Assembly: GCF_018967865.2 (NCBI RefSeq)
Contig: NZ_JAHLZY020000001.1
Coordinates: 4,216,001-4,280,000 of the forward strand
Length of the DNA stretch: 64,000 nucleotides
Source: Hymenobacter siberiensis
GTDB lineage: Bacteria > Bacteroidota > Bacteroidia > Cytophagales > Hymenobacteraceae
Direction of reading: 5' to 3'
The notes below the pieces were generated by a model. The model did not search any database. It was not told the DNA's origin and was given only the letters and a program-made list of their open reading frames with translations. Of the stretch, positions 54,599 through 64,000 are shown piece after piece (the stretch's first letter is position 1; every line of letters begins with the position of its first letter). Made by a program: the position numbers and the translations under genes.

Positions 54599-57106
54599 AT
54601 GCCTTTATTTTCCTCCCTGATTCGCCTTCGCATACTTGCCGGTTCGGGCTTGTCATCGGCAGTCCAGCCTTCCTTATTTGGATGGCGCAATCTATTACTA
54701 GCGGTGCCACTCCTGGCGGCCTGCCAGCGCGGGGTTGTCCCCATGGCCACGGTAGCTCCGCCTACCGTGAGCATTGCGGCTGAGCTACCGGCCGCCACCT
54801 TTAGCCCGCGTGTGCAGCAGCTGCTGGCGCAGATGACGCTGGAAGAAAAAATTGGGCAGATGACCCAGTTGAATATTTCGGCGATAAATCATACTGGCGC
54901 CGGTGGTGATGTCACCCTCGATTCGGCCAAAGCAACTGCTCTGGTTCGGGATTTTCACATTGGGTCCTTCATCAACGGGGAGGCTGTACCGGCCACGCAA
55001 TGGCTGCGCTACTCGGCTGCGCTGCAACGCATCGCCCTGCGCGAATCGCGGCTGCACATCCCCATGATTTATGGCATCGACCACATGCACGGGGCCAGCT
55101 ACGTGAGCGGCACCGCCATCTTCCCGCACAACATCAACATCGGCGCCAGCTTCAATCCGGAGCTGGCCCGCCAGACGGCCCGCGCCACGATACTTGAATC
55201 GGCTGATTTGGGGCATCACTGGGTGTTTGCACCGGTCCTGGACCTGGGCGTGAACACTTACTGGCCCCGCTTCTACGAAACCTACGGCGAAGACCCGCTG
55301 GTTGCCGCCACGCTGGGCAGCGCCTTCGTGCGGGAGATGCAGACCAACACAGAAATCGCGCCCTACAAAGTAGCGGCTTGCGGCAAGCATTTCCTGGGCT
55401 ACTCGGACCCGCGCAATGGCTGGGACCGTACCAATGCCCTCATTCCAGACCAGCGGCTGCAGGAGTTCTTCCGGCCTTCGTTCCAGGCCGCAATCGATTC
55501 CGGCCTGAAGTCAATCATGATTAACTCCGGCGAAATCAACGGCGAGCCGGTGCACGCCTCCAAGGCCATTCTGACGGACCTGCTGCGACGCCAGATGGGC
55601 TTCAAGGGCGTGGCCGTGACCGACTGGGAAGACATTATCCGGCTGGTACGCATTCAGAAAGTGGCGGCTAATGAAAAGGAAGCCACCTGGATGGCCATTG
55701 ACGCGGGCGTGGACATGGCCATGACGCCTTACACTACCACCTTCTGCCGCTATGTGAAGGAGCTGGTGCAGGAGGGCCGCCTCACGCAGGCCCGCATCGA
55801 CCTTTCGGCCGGCCGCGTGCTGCAGATGAAGGACGGAATCGGGTTGTTTGAAAACCCCATGCCGCGTGCCGACCGGCTGAGCCGCGTAGGCGACCCAGCC
55901 CTGCGTGCCCAGGCCGTTGGTGCCGCCCGCGAGTCGGTGGTACTGCTTAAAAATGAGCAAAATATCCTGCCCATGGCCCCGGCCAGGGTGAAGCGCCTGC
56001 TGGTAGTGGGCCCCTCGGCCGACTCCCGCGCCAACCTGTGCGGCGGCTGGACCCTGGCTTGGCAGGGCCGTCCCGAAGAGGCTTACCCCAAGGACGTGCC
56101 CACTGTGCTCGAAGCCCTGCGCCGCGAGTACCCGCAGGCCAAAGTAGAGATGCTGCCCTACCGCGACGCCAAAGGCAACCTGCTGCTGGCCAGCATTGCC
56201 CGCGCCGCCCGGCAGGCCGATGCCGTAGTACTGGCCCTGGGCGAGCGCCCGTACACCGAAGGCCTAGGCAACACCTCCGACCTGACCCTGCCCGACGACC
56301 AGCAGCAGCTGGCGCGCACGGCCCAGGCCAGCGGCAAGCCCACCATTCTGCTGATGATTGGCGGGCGGCCGGGCATCATCCGGAGCGTGGCCGAGGGCAC
56401 GCCGGCCATTATCTGGGCGGGGCTGCCAGGCTACGGCGGCGGCACGGCCCTGGCCGAAATCATCAGCGGGAAGACCAATCCGAGCGGTAAGCTGCCGTTT
56501 ACTTACCCGCAGTTTGCCGGCCACATCACCAACTACCACCACGACAACAACGAGAATAGTCTTGATTTGAGCGACTTCGGCGCGGGCTTTGAGCAGCGCG
56601 GGGCCAAGTACAAGAGCTCGATGCTCACCGAATTCGGCGAGGGCCTGAGCTATACTACTTACGCCTACTCGGGGCTGGCGCTGAGCGACTCGGTGCTGAC
56701 CGGGCCGGCCGCCAAGCTGCGCGCCACGGTGCGCGTGGCCAACACCGGTGCCCGCGCCGGCCAGGAGGCGGTGCTCTGGTTCCTGACCGATGAGGTAGGC
56801 CGCGTGGCCCGCCCGGTACGCCTGCTGAAGCACTTCGAGAAGCAGCCCTTTGCCCCCGGCCAGAGCCGCGAGCTCACCTTCGATATTGACCCGCTGCGCG
56901 ACCTGAGCTACCCCGATGGCCAGGGCCGGCCCCAGCTGGAAAACGGCTGGTACACCCTGCGCGTAGGCTCCCAGATGATGCGCTTCCGCTATGCGGGCGG
57001 CCCGGTAGCCGGCACCACGCCGACCACCAGCAACACGACCGGCGCGGTGCGGCCCTCCGGCGGCCCGCTACCCGCCGGCGCGGCTACGGCCGCAACCTCC
57101 CGATAA
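54599..57106 (+). CDS. GH3 beta-glucosidase, lipoprotein
   Basis: An 835-residue family 3 glycoside hydrolase. The N-terminus has a lipobox (LLLAVPLLAACQRG, Cys near 41). First domain: MTLEEKIGQMTQLN, YGIDHMHGASYVSGT, KVAACGKHFLGYSDPRNGWD, and GVAVTDWEDI with the nucleophile Asp at about 342. Second domain: ESVVLLKNEQNILPM, GNTSDLTLPDDQQQL, then PSGKLPFTYPQFAG. A fibronectin-like C-terminal domain follows (about 690-790) with an extra Thr/Gly tail. It releases glucose from beta-glucan oligosaccharides in the periplasm or at the surface. It is first in the locus before susC. Confidence 0.93.
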   Translation: MPLFSSLIRLRILAGSGLSSAVQPSLFGWRNLLLAVPLLAACQRGVVPMATVAPPTVSIAAELPAATFSPRVQQLLAQMTLEEKIGQMTQLNISAINHTGAGGDVTLDSAKATALVRDFHIGSFINGEAVPATQWLRYSAALQRIALRESRLHIPMIYGIDHMHGASYVSGTAIFPHNINIGASFNPELARQTARATILESADLGHHWVFAPVLDLGVNTYWPRFYETYGEDPLVAATLGSAFVREMQTNTEIAPYKVAACGKHFLGYSDPRNGWDRTNALIPDQRLQEFFRPSFQAAIDSGLKSIMINSGEINGEPVHASKAILTDLLRRQMGFKGVAVTDWEDIIRLVRIQKVAANEKEATWMAIDAGVDMAMTPYTTTFCRYVKELVQEGRLTQARIDLSAGRVLQMKDGIGLFENPMPRADRLSRVGDPALRAQAVGAARESVVLLKNEQNILPMAPARVKRLLVVGPSADSRANLCGGWTLAWQGRPEEAYPKDVPTVLEALRREYPQAKVEMLPYRDAKGNLLLASIARAARQADAVVLALGERPYTEGLGNTSDLTLPDDQQQLARTAQASGKPTILLMIGGRPGIIRSVAEGTPAIIWAGLPGYGGGTALAEIISGKTNPSGKLPFTYPQFAGHITNYHHDNNENSLDLSDFGAGFEQRGAKYKSSMLTEFGEGLSYTTYAYSGLALSDSVLTGPAAKLRATVRVANTGARAGQEAVLWFLTDEVGRVARPVRLLKHFEKQPFAPGQSRELTFDIDPLRDLSYPDGQGRPQLENGWYTLRVGSQMMRFRYAGGPVAGTTPTTSNTTGAVRPSGGPLPAGAATAATSR

Positions 57107-57166
57107 CCCAGTTTTTTGAATACCCAGTTGCTTCTAATTCCCACTATACCATTTTCAACTCTCACC

Positions 57167-60100
57167 ATGAAGCGAAATTATTACCTGATTGCTCTGTTGC
57201 GCCGCTCTGCGGTGCTGCTGGCTTGCGGGATGCCCATCCTAGCGCACGGAGCTCCGGCTTCGGCTTCGCGCCCGGTGATGCGGCCTGTAGCCGATGTACC
57301 CGTAAGCGGGCGCGTGACCGACGGCAGCGGCGGCGGCCTGCCCGGCGTGACGGTGCTTGTAAAGGGCACCACGATTGGCACTACGACCAACGCCGACGGC
57401 AGCTTCTCGCTGAATGCGCCCGAGCGCAGTACCTTGGTATTTAGCTACATCGGCTACCGGACGCAAGAGGCCGTCGTGAGCGCCAATGGCACGGTATCCG
57501 TGTCGATGGCCGTAGACGAGCAGAAGCTGAACGAAGTAGTGGTAGTGGGCTACGGTACCCAGCAGCGCGGCAGCGTGACGGGGGCTGTATCATCGGTAAC
57601 AGCGAAGGAGATTGCCTCCCAGCCAGTGGCCGATGCTACCCAGGCCTTGCAGGGCCGGGCGGCGGGCGTTACGGTAACTTCTAACGGTGGCGCGCCGGGC
57701 GGCGCGGCGGGCACTTCGGTGCGCGTGCGGGGTATTACATCGGCCGGCAACAACAACCCGCTGTACGTAGTCGACGGCTTCCCGCTACCCGACAACGGCA
57801 GCGAGAACCAACTGAACGCCATCAGCCCCAACGACATTGAAACCATTGACATCCTGAAGGATGCCTCGGCCACGGCCATCTACGGCGTGCGGGCCGCCAA
57901 CGGCGTGGTCATCATCACCACCAAGCGCGGCAAGTCCGGGCAATCCACCATCAACGTGGATGCCTACCGGGGCGTGCAGGATGTATCGCGCAAGCTGAGC
58001 CTGCTCACGGCCGAGCAATACGCGGTGATTAACAACGAAAACCGCCTCGCGGCGGGCCAGCCCATTGTGGTAGACCGCCTGCGCAATCCGCAGGCCCTGG
58101 GCACGGGCACCAACTGGCAGGACGAGGTGTTCCGCCGGGCGGCTATTCAGAACTATTCGCTGTCGGCCACGGGCGGCGGCGACAAGGCACGCTTTGCAGT
58201 TTCGGCCAGCTACTTTAAGCAGGACGGTACCATTGTGGGCTCTAATTTTGAGCGGTTTACGCTGCGCGCCAACGGCGACCTGCAGATAAACAAGATTCTG
58301 AAAATCGGCAACAGCATTTCGATTACCCACCTGGAAGACCGGCAGATTACGACCAATAGCGGCGAGTATGGCACGGTGCAGCAGGCGCTGCGCATTCCGG
58401 CCATTATCCCGGTGTTCCGACCCGATGGCTACTACTATGAGCCGCGCGGTGCCCAGGACAACTTTATTGAGGAAAACCCCATTGTAGCGGCCACCCTCAA
58501 CAATCAGAAATTCACCCGCAACCGGGCCCTCACCACCTTCTTTGTGGAAGTGGAGCCCCTGAAAGGCCTGCGCTTCCGCACCAACGTGGGTGCCGACCTG
58601 ATTTTTGACAACTTCAATTCTTTCCGGCCCACCATTCCCGAGCTGCGGGTGGGCGCTGATGTGTACAGCACCCGCTACAACCTGGCCGGTGCCACGGCTA
58701 CGGCCGGCTACACGCCGAGCTACCTGATTGAGAACACGGCCACCTACGACCACCTCTTTGCCAACAAGCACCAGGTAACGCTGCTGCTGGGCCAGTCGGC
58801 GCAGGCTTTCAACTTCAGCAACGTGGAAGCCTACCGCACGGGCTATCTGCGCAACGACCTGCAGGTGATTAACACCGGCCCGCTGAACACGTCGCTGGCC
58901 AACGCGGGCATTATCAACCCCACCTCGCACCTGGCCAGCTACTTTACCCGCCTCAACTACGAGTTTGCCGGCAAGTACCTGTTCTCGGCCATTGCCCGCT
59001 ACGATGGCTCGGGCAACTTCCCGCCCGGCCAGCAGTTCGGCTTCTTCCCCGGCGTATCGGCCGGCTGGCGGGTGTCGGAGGAGGCATTCCTCAAGGGCAA
59101 CGCTGTTATCAGCAACCTGAAGGTGCGCGTGGGCTACGGCAAGGTGGGCAACCCCAACAACGCCGGGCGCTTCGCCTACCTCTACTCCATCAACTCGGCC
59201 ATTTCGTATCCCTTCGGGCCCAGCGGCACCATTCAGACGGGTGCCGCGCCTACGCGCCTGGCCAACCCCGACCTGCGCTGGGAAACCAACAACCAGACCA
59301 ACCTGGGCTTCGACTTCGGCTTCCTCGACAACCGCTTTGAGGCCACCATCGACCTCTACGACCGCACCTCGCCCAACCTGATTGCGCCGGTACCCGTGTC
59401 GCTGGTGTCGGGCACCTATGAGAGTGTGAACCGCAACGCGGCCTCGGCCTACAACCGCGGCGTGGACGTGTCGCTGACCTCGCGCAACATCCAGGGCGGC
59501 ACTTCGGGCCTGACCTGGACCACCAACCTGAACTTCTCGGCTTACAAGACCAAGCTGGAATCACTGGGTGCCGGGCAGCCTTATGATGGCCTGAGCAGCC
59601 TGAGCGGCGTGATTGTGCGCTACGACCAGGGCCAGCCCTTCGGCTCGTTCTTCGGCTACGTGGCCGATGGCCTGTTCCAGACGCCGGAAGACGTGAAAAA
59701 CCACGCCACCCAAACCGGCGGCACCAACTCGCAAACCAGCACCGCCCCCGGCGACATCCGCTTCAAGGACCTGAACGGCGACGGCGTGATTAATGCCTCG
59801 GACCGCACCTACATCGGCAACCCCAACCCCAAGTTCACCTACGGCGTGAACAACAGCCTGACCTTTAAGGGTATCGACCTGAATGTGTTTGTGCAGGGTT
59901 CGCAGGGCAACCAGATTTACAACCAGAACCGCTACATCCTGGAAAGCGCCCTGTATGGCAACAGCAGCGGCAGTACCCGCGTGCTGGGCCGCTGGACCGG
60001 CGAAGGCACTAGCACCGACGTGCCCCGCGCCATTGCCGGCGACCCCAACAACAACCTGCGCGTGAGCAGCTACTACATCGAAGACGGTTCCTACCTGCGC

Positions 60101-60310
60101 ATCAAAACCCTGACGCTGGGCTACAGCCTGCCCACGGCCCTGTCCAGCCGCATTGCCGCCAAGCAGCTGCGCGTGTACGTGTCGGCCCAAAACCTGGTGA
60201 CCCTGACCAAGTACACCGGCTTCGACCCCGAGGTGGGCTCGCGCGGGGTAGACCTGGGCGTATACCCACAGCCGCGCGTGTTCCTGGCCGGCCTCAACCT
60301 GGGCTTCTAA
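57167..60310 (+). CDS. susC: SusC/RagA-family TonB-linked outer-membrane transporter
   Basis: A 1047-residue SusC homologue. Signal peptide (1-28), carboxypeptidase-like domain (VSGRVTDGSGGGLPGVTVLV, NADGSFSLNAPE, FSYIGYRTQE), TonB-box region (LNEVVVVGYGTQQRGSVTG), plug (GRAAGVTVTSNGGAPGG; DIETIDILKDASATAIYG, VRAANGVVIITTKRG, the SusC signature) and a 22-strand barrel ending VFLAGLNLGF. It imports oligosaccharides, probably beta-glucan given its neighbours, using TonB energy. The susD gene follows by 19 bp. The start at 57167 begins the signal peptide. Confidence 0.96.
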   Translation: MKRNYYLIALLRRSAVLLACGMPILAHGAPASASRPVMRPVADVPVSGRVTDGSGGGLPGVTVLVKGTTIGTTTNADGSFSLNAPERSTLVFSYIGYRTQEAVVSANGTVSVSMAVDEQKLNEVVVVGYGTQQRGSVTGAVSSVTAKEIASQPVADATQALQGRAAGVTVTSNGGAPGGAAGTSVRVRGITSAGNNNPLYVVDGFPLPDNGSENQLNAISPNDIETIDILKDASATAIYGVRAANGVVIITTKRGKSGQSTINVDAYRGVQDVSRKLSLLTAEQYAVINNENRLAAGQPIVVDRLRNPQALGTGTNWQDEVFRRAAIQNYSLSATGGGDKARFAVSASYFKQDGTIVGSNFERFTLRANGDLQINKILKIGNSISITHLEDRQITTNSGEYGTVQQALRIPAIIPVFRPDGYYYEPRGAQDNFIEENPIVAATLNNQKFTRNRALTTFFVEVEPLKGLRFRTNVGADLIFDNFNSFRPTIPELRVGADVYSTRYNLAGATATAGYTPSYLIENTATYDHLFANKHQVTLLLGQSAQAFNFSNVEAYRTGYLRNDLQVINTGPLNTSLANAGIINPTSHLASYFTRLNYEFAGKYLFSAIARYDGSGNFPPGQQFGFFPGVSAGWRVSEEAFLKGNAVISNLKVRVGYGKVGNPNNAGRFAYLYSINSAISYPFGPSGTIQTGAAPTRLANPDLRWETNNQTNLGFDFGFLDNRFEATIDLYDRTSPNLIAPVPVSLVSGTYESVNRNAASAYNRGVDVSLTSRNIQGGTSGLTWTTNLNFSAYKTKLESLGAGQPYDGLSSLSGVIVRYDQGQPFGSFFGYVADGLFQTPEDVKNHATQTGGTNSQTSTAPGDIRFKDLNGDGVINASDRTYIGNPNPKFTYGVNNSLTFKGIDLNVFVQGSQGNQIYNQNRYILESALYGNSSGSTRVLGRWTGEGTSTDVPRAIAGDPNNNLRVSSYYIEDGSYLRIKTLTLGYSLPTALSSRIAAKQLRVYVSAQNLVTLTKYTGFDPEVGSRGVDLGVYPQPRVFLAGLNLGF

Positions 60311-60329
60311 TCCTTAACGACTTACGACG

Positions 60330-61820
60330 ATGAAACTCACCATTTCTCCTAAATTCGCCAGCAGCGCGCTGCTGCTTACCCTCGGCCTGCTCTCGGCCAG
60401 CTGCGGCAAGAAGTTTCTGGACGAGTCGCCCTCCGACCAGGTGACCGACGCCAACTTCTACAAAACAACCACCGACGCCATTCAGGCCACCAACGCTATC
60501 TATAGCGAGTTGGGTAAGGGCGGGCAGTACAACTATGCCCTGTGGGGCATCGGCGACATTGGCTCGGATATTTCCTACACCGGCGGCGGCGGGGGCGGCG
60601 ACGGCATTGAGCAGCAGCAGCTCGATAACTACAACATTCCGGCCACCAACCCGCTCACTTCGCGCCTGTGGGGAGGCTGCTACATCGGCATTGGCCGGGC
60701 TAACATTGTGCTCCAAAAGGTGCCGGCCATGCAGATTGACCCGGCCATTCAGGCCCGCTCCATTGGCGAGGCCGAGTTCCTGCGGGCCAAGTACTACTTC
60801 GACCTGGTGCGGGCTTTCGGCGATGTGCCCCTGCTCACCACGCCGCCCACCACGGTGGCCGAAGTGAACGTGCCCCGCACACCAGCGGCACAGGTGTATG
60901 CCCTGATTGAGAAGGATTTGCTCGACGCCATTACCAAGCTGCCGGCCTCGTATAGCGGCGATGAGCTGGGCCGCGCCACCAAGTGGGCTGCCACCGGCCT
61001 GCTGGCCAAGGTGTACCTCACCGAGGACAAAATGGCGGAGGCCGCCACCCAGGCGCGCACCGTTATCAACAGCAGCGGCAAGAGCCTGTGGGCCAACTAC
61101 GGCGACAACTTTAAGGTAGGCAACGAGAACGGCAAGGAGTCGCTCTTTGAGGTGCAGTACGTGGCGGGCCGCAACCAGTACACGTTTGATGGCCTGGGCT
61201 TTGTGGGCAACGAGTTCTTCGGGCCCCGCGGCCAGGGCATTGTGCCCCAGGGCGGCTACGGCTTCAACATTCCCGAAGACGCCTTTGTGGCCGGCTACGA
61301 ACCCGGCGACCTGCGCCGCGACGTGACCATCTGGAAGCCCGGCGATGCCTACCCCGATGGCCGCACCCAGCCGGCTTCGCTGCCGGGCTCGCCCCGCGGC
61401 TACGGCTGCAAAAAATGGTTTATCGGCAAGGTGAATACCAACATCTGGGACTCGGAACTGAACATTGCGGTGCTGCGCCTGGCCGAGATGTACCTGATTA
61501 TGGCCGAAGGCGTGGGCCCCACGGCCGAGGGCCTGGAGGCCATCAACAAGGTGCGCCGCCGCTCGTTTGGGGAAGCTGTTGGCACGGCTGGCCCGCACGA
61601 TTTGGCCGCCGGCCTGAGCGCCACGGCCTTCAAAACCGCCGTGTGGCGTGAGCGCAAGTACGAGCTGGCGTTCGAAAACGACCGGTGGTTCGACATGAAG
61701 CGCACCGGCGAGCTGTTGCTGTACACGGTCAAGGGCGTGAAGCCCTTCAACATTGTGCTGCCCGTTCCGCAGTCGGAGCGCGACGTGAACCCCGCCCTCA
61801 CGCAAAATACTGGCTATTAA
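60330..61820 (+). CDS. susD: RagB/SusD-family nutrient-binding lipoprotein
   Basis: A 496-residue SusD homologue. Lipobox LLSASCGKKFLDESP (Cys near 25), then DANFYKTTTDAIQATNAIYSEL, the SusD start. RSIGEAEFLRAKYYFDLVRAFGDVPLL is the family core motif. The C-terminal end has AVWRERKYELAFENDRWFDMKRTG and PVPQSERDVNPALTQN, also diagnostic. It lies on the outer leaflet as lid of the SusC barrel and binds the incoming glycan. Confidence 0.96.
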   Translation: MKLTISPKFASSALLLTLGLLSASCGKKFLDESPSDQVTDANFYKTTTDAIQATNAIYSELGKGGQYNYALWGIGDIGSDISYTGGGGGGDGIEQQQLDNYNIPATNPLTSRLWGGCYIGIGRANIVLQKVPAMQIDPAIQARSIGEAEFLRAKYYFDLVRAFGDVPLLTTPPTTVAEVNVPRTPAAQVYALIEKDLLDAITKLPASYSGDELGRATKWAATGLLAKVYLTEDKMAEAATQARTVINSSGKSLWANYGDNFKVGNENGKESLFEVQYVAGRNQYTFDGLGFVGNEFFGPRGQGIVPQGGYGFNIPEDAFVAGYEPGDLRRDVTIWKPGDAYPDGRTQPASLPGSPRGYGCKKWFIGKVNTNIWDSELNIAVLRLAEMYLIMAEGVGPTAEGLEAINKVRRRSFGEAVGTAGPHDLAAGLSATAFKTAVWRERKYELAFENDRWFDMKRTGELLLYTVKGVKPFNIVLPVPQSERDVNPALTQNTGY

Positions 61821-61888
61821 CTGACCGCCGGGCCGGCGGCCTTCCCGCTGCCGGCCCCAGGCATCTCACCCCTCTCCTTTGAATTCCC

Positions 61889-63145
61889 ATGAAAAATATA
61901 CTTCGTACCGCCGTGCTGGGCGTGCTGATGACGCCCCTGCTGCTGACTTCCTGCAAGAAAGCCGGCGACGATAGCAAGCTCGAAGGCCCCGTGCCCACCT
62001 CCACCTTTACCTCCCAGGTCAACACCACCGAGTTTCCGACCGTGGTGTCCTTCACCAGCACCAGCACCGCCGGCTTTCTCTATCAGTGGAACTTCGGCGA
62101 TAATTCCATCGCCTCGGGGCCTACCGTGATGCACACCTACCCCCGCGGCGGCTCCTACCAGGTAGAGCTGACCACGGCCGGCCGCGGCGGCACCGGCATC
62201 TCGGCCAAGCAGACCGTGACCATTGCCGACCCCTGTGCCAATGCCACCTTCAGCAAGGTGGTGAACTGCGCGGGCAGCGGCATCCGGGTATGGGCGTTTT
62301 CGAGCCAGCCCGGGGCCATTGTGCGGGAAACGGCCGGTGGCGTGCCCATTTCGACCTCCACCACGCTGCCCGCCTGCCAGCTCGACGACCAGTTTTCGTT
62401 CAGCAGCGCGTTTACCATCAACTACAACAGCGCCGGCCAGACCTTCCAGAACGGAGCCTGCGGCGCTTCGCTGAACTTCGCGACCGACTTCGTGTTCCGG
62501 CCCAATGCCAGCGGCAACCCGCAGATTGTGCTGAAAGGCAAAAAGACCTTCCTGGGCCTCACGGACTCGGTGGTGAACAAAACCTACGACGTACTGGAAG
62601 CCACTGATACCCGCCTGCGCCTGCGCGGCACCAATCCCGACGGTACCCGCACCACCCTCACCTTCGCGCCCTACGATGCCACGGCCCCCTATAAGCTGCT
62701 GCTCACCGGCGGCTCTTCCAAAACGTGGCTGCTGGACAATGCCGCCGACGCCCCCATTGTGGTAGGCACCGAAGCCGCGCCCACCTCCTACTTTGCCGGC
62801 GTGCTAGCCGGGCAGCTGCCCGCCTGCCAGTCCGATGACGAGTACAAGTTCTCGAACACCAACATTTTCTCCTACGATGCCAAGGCCGAAACCTTCTCGG
62901 CCAATGGCTACTCCTGCCAGGCTCCCCAGACGGGCACCTCGCCCTTCGTGTTTGGGCCGTCGGCCGGTACGGGGCTAGCGCAGTTCACCCTCACGCGGAT
63001 GGGTGCCTTCATTGGCGCTACCGATGCCTCCGTCACCGAGCGGGTGTACCGCATACTGTCCATCGATGCCCAGCACATGGTGCTGCGCGCTGGCAGCGGC
63101 CTCAACGGCGGAACCGTATTCACCATTAAGCTGGTTGCTAAATAG
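61889..63145 (+). CDS. PKD-domain lipoprotein of the glucan locus
   Basis: A 418-residue lipoprotein (LMTPLLLTSCKKAGD, Cys near 22). One PKD domain (about 40-120: VVSFTSTSTAGFLYQWNFGDN, HTYPRGGSYQVELTTAG). After it come two similar halves with LPACQLDDQFSFSS and LPACQSDDEYKFSN, each followed by a beta-rich stretch ending in LGLTDSVVNKTYDVLE or FIGATDASVTERVYRIL, so it is an internal duplication. The position after susD is that of a SusE-like surface glycan-binding protein. There are no catalytic residues. Confidence 0.82.
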   Translation: MKNILRTAVLGVLMTPLLLTSCKKAGDDSKLEGPVPTSTFTSQVNTTEFPTVVSFTSTSTAGFLYQWNFGDNSIASGPTVMHTYPRGGSYQVELTTAGRGGTGISAKQTVTIADPCANATFSKVVNCAGSGIRVWAFSSQPGAIVRETAGGVPISTSTTLPACQLDDQFSFSSAFTINYNSAGQTFQNGACGASLNFATDFVFRPNASGNPQIVLKGKKTFLGLTDSVVNKTYDVLEATDTRLRLRGTNPDGTRTTLTFAPYDATAPYKLLLTGGSSKTWLLDNAADAPIVVGTEAAPTSYFAGVLAGQLPACQSDDEYKFSNTNIFSYDAKAETFSANGYSCQAPQTGTSPFVFGPSAGTGLAQFTLTRMGAFIGATDASVTERVYRILSIDAQHMVLRAGSGLNGGTVFTIKLVAK

Positions 63146-63196
63146 CTGAATATCGGTTTTTTATTCAGATAGAACCACTTAATTACCGTATTGCTT

Positions 63197-64000
63197 ATGT
63201 TTAAATTAACCCCAGCTAGCCGCCGCAGCTTGTACCTCAGCACCAGCCTGCTGCTGGCGCTGAGCATGGCCGCCTGCACTGAAAAAGGCAGCAGCTTTAC
63301 ACCGGCTCCCACTACCCCAACGACTCCGACCACCGCCGCCAACGAGGACGCCCGCGCCTACGCCGACTACACGGAGCTCATCTGGAGCGACGAGTTTACC
63401 GGCGGTGCCCTCGACCAGAGCAAGTGGGCCTATGAGCTGGGCGGCGGCGGCTGGGGCAACAATGAGCTACAGACCTACACCAACTCGGCCGACAACGTGT
63501 ACCAGGCAGGCGGCAGCCTCGTCATTCAGGCCCGGGGGGCGGCGGGTTCCTACACCTCGGGGCGCCTCGTGACCAAGGGCAAGCAGAGCTTCCAGTTTGG
63601 CCGCATCGATGTGCGCGCCAAGCTGCCCAAGGGCAAGGGCGTGTGGCCCGCCATCTGGATGCTGGGGGCCGATATCGACCAGAATAACTGGCCCCGCTGC
63701 GGCGAAATCGACATCATGGAGCTGCGCGGCAGCCAGCCCCAGCAGTTCCTCTCGACCATGCACTTTGGCAACAGCGTGCCCGACCACCGCTACAAAGGCA
63801 CCACCCAGGTGATGAACATGGACCTGTCGGCCGATTTCCACATTTACTCCATGGTGCGCAGCAAAGACCAGATGCGCTTCTTCGTCGACGGGCAGCAGTA
63901 CTATGCCTTCACCGGGGCCGACGCCAGCCCTTACCCCTTCAACTATCCATTTTTCGTGGTGCTGAACGTAGCCATTGGTGGCGATTTCGATGGCAACCCC
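63197..64000 (+). CDS. GH16 beta-glucanase (laminarinase-like), C-terminus beyond window
   Basis: The first 268 codons of a secreted family 16 hydrolase. Lipobox LLLALSMAACTEKG (Cys near 27), a Thr/Pro linker, then LIWSDEFTGGALDQSKWAYE, NNELQTYTN and the active-site run GEIDIMEL with Glu170 and Glu175. WPAIWMLG and VVLNVAIGGDFDGNP are laminarinase-type substrate-cleft blocks. It cuts beta-1,3-glucan inside the chain at the cell surface, feeding oligosaccharides to SusC/SusD and GH3. The gene runs off the right edge. Confidence 0.93.
   Translation, partial: MFKLTPASRRSLYLSTSLLLALSMAACTEKGSSFTPAPTTPTTPTTAANEDARAYADYTELIWSDEFTGGALDQSKWAYELGGGGWGNNELQTYTNSADNVYQAGGSLVIQARGAAGSYTSGRLVTKGKQSFQFGRIDVRAKLPKGKGVWPAIWMLGADIDQNNWPRCGEIDIMELRGSQPQQFLSTMHFGNSVPDHRYKGTTQVMNMDLSADFHIYSMVRSKDQMRFFVDGQQYYAFTGADASPYPFNYPFFVVLNVAIGGDFDGNP

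Noticed and set aside
60294..61805. A 503-codon open frame on the minus strand
   Set aside because: It is antisense to susD with shadow-type composition.

Overview
The window reads as chromosome of a GC-rich Bacteroidota bacterium, most like Hymenobacter or a close relative. The evidence is gene content (a SusC/SusD pair, a type IX secretion sorting domain, a DUF5686 protein, an OFA-family transporter with its small partner), the scarcity of Shine-Dalgarno sequences, and several TAnnTTTG-type promoter elements. No rRNA, tRNA or CRISPR array was seen.

Layout. Bases 1-5.3 kb hold the start of an outer-membrane protein, a decayed S41 protease gene, and molybdenum cofactor genes (mobA fused to a MobB-like part, moaC, moeA) around a short-chain reductase. 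From 5.4 to 26.5 kb lies a class I lanthipeptide-type RiPP locus. It sits between intact moeA and a degenerate second copy of the moeA 3' end, so it looks like an inserted island. It holds three kinds of small precursor-like peptides: a Cys-free one, a double-glycine acidic one, and four tandem copies of which three are identical. It also has two full-length LanB dehydratases, two LanC-like proteins in which all zinc-ligand positions appear to be replaced, a C39-peptidase ABC exporter with a short membrane-fusion protein and an outer-membrane barrel, two tandem TPR-like paralogues of unknown role, and a LytS/LytTR two-component pair split to the two flanks. The inferred flow is: LanB dehydrates Ser/Thr of the core, LanC-like proteins shape or bind the product, C39 cuts after Gly-Gly and exports, and the barrel may carry the product across the outer membrane.

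From 26.9 to 45 kb is mostly housekeeping: a quinone oxidoreductase, metH behind a SAM riboswitch, metF, a lipoprotein, a PA14-OmpA protein, an aquaporin pseudogene with an internal deletion, an SDR, an oxalate/formate-family transporter with a 48-residue small subunit, an M20 peptidase, a GMC dehydrogenase with its small subunit, and a GH1-like glycosidase. Long-armed hairpin repeats of one apparent family occur at four intergenic sites.

From 44.9 to 48.8 kb is a zone of decay: a T9SS-type surface protein gene is broken by nonsense, frameshift and an IS4-type insertion, and a neighbouring barrel gene has lost its last strand to an amber codon. After a DUF5686 protein comes an unusual 7TM-DISM receptor whose cytoplasmic end is an IS1595-transposase-like zinc ribbon. 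The window ends in a polysaccharide utilization locus (GH3, SusC, SusD, PKD lipoprotein, GH16) that fits beta-1,3-glucan (laminarin) use.
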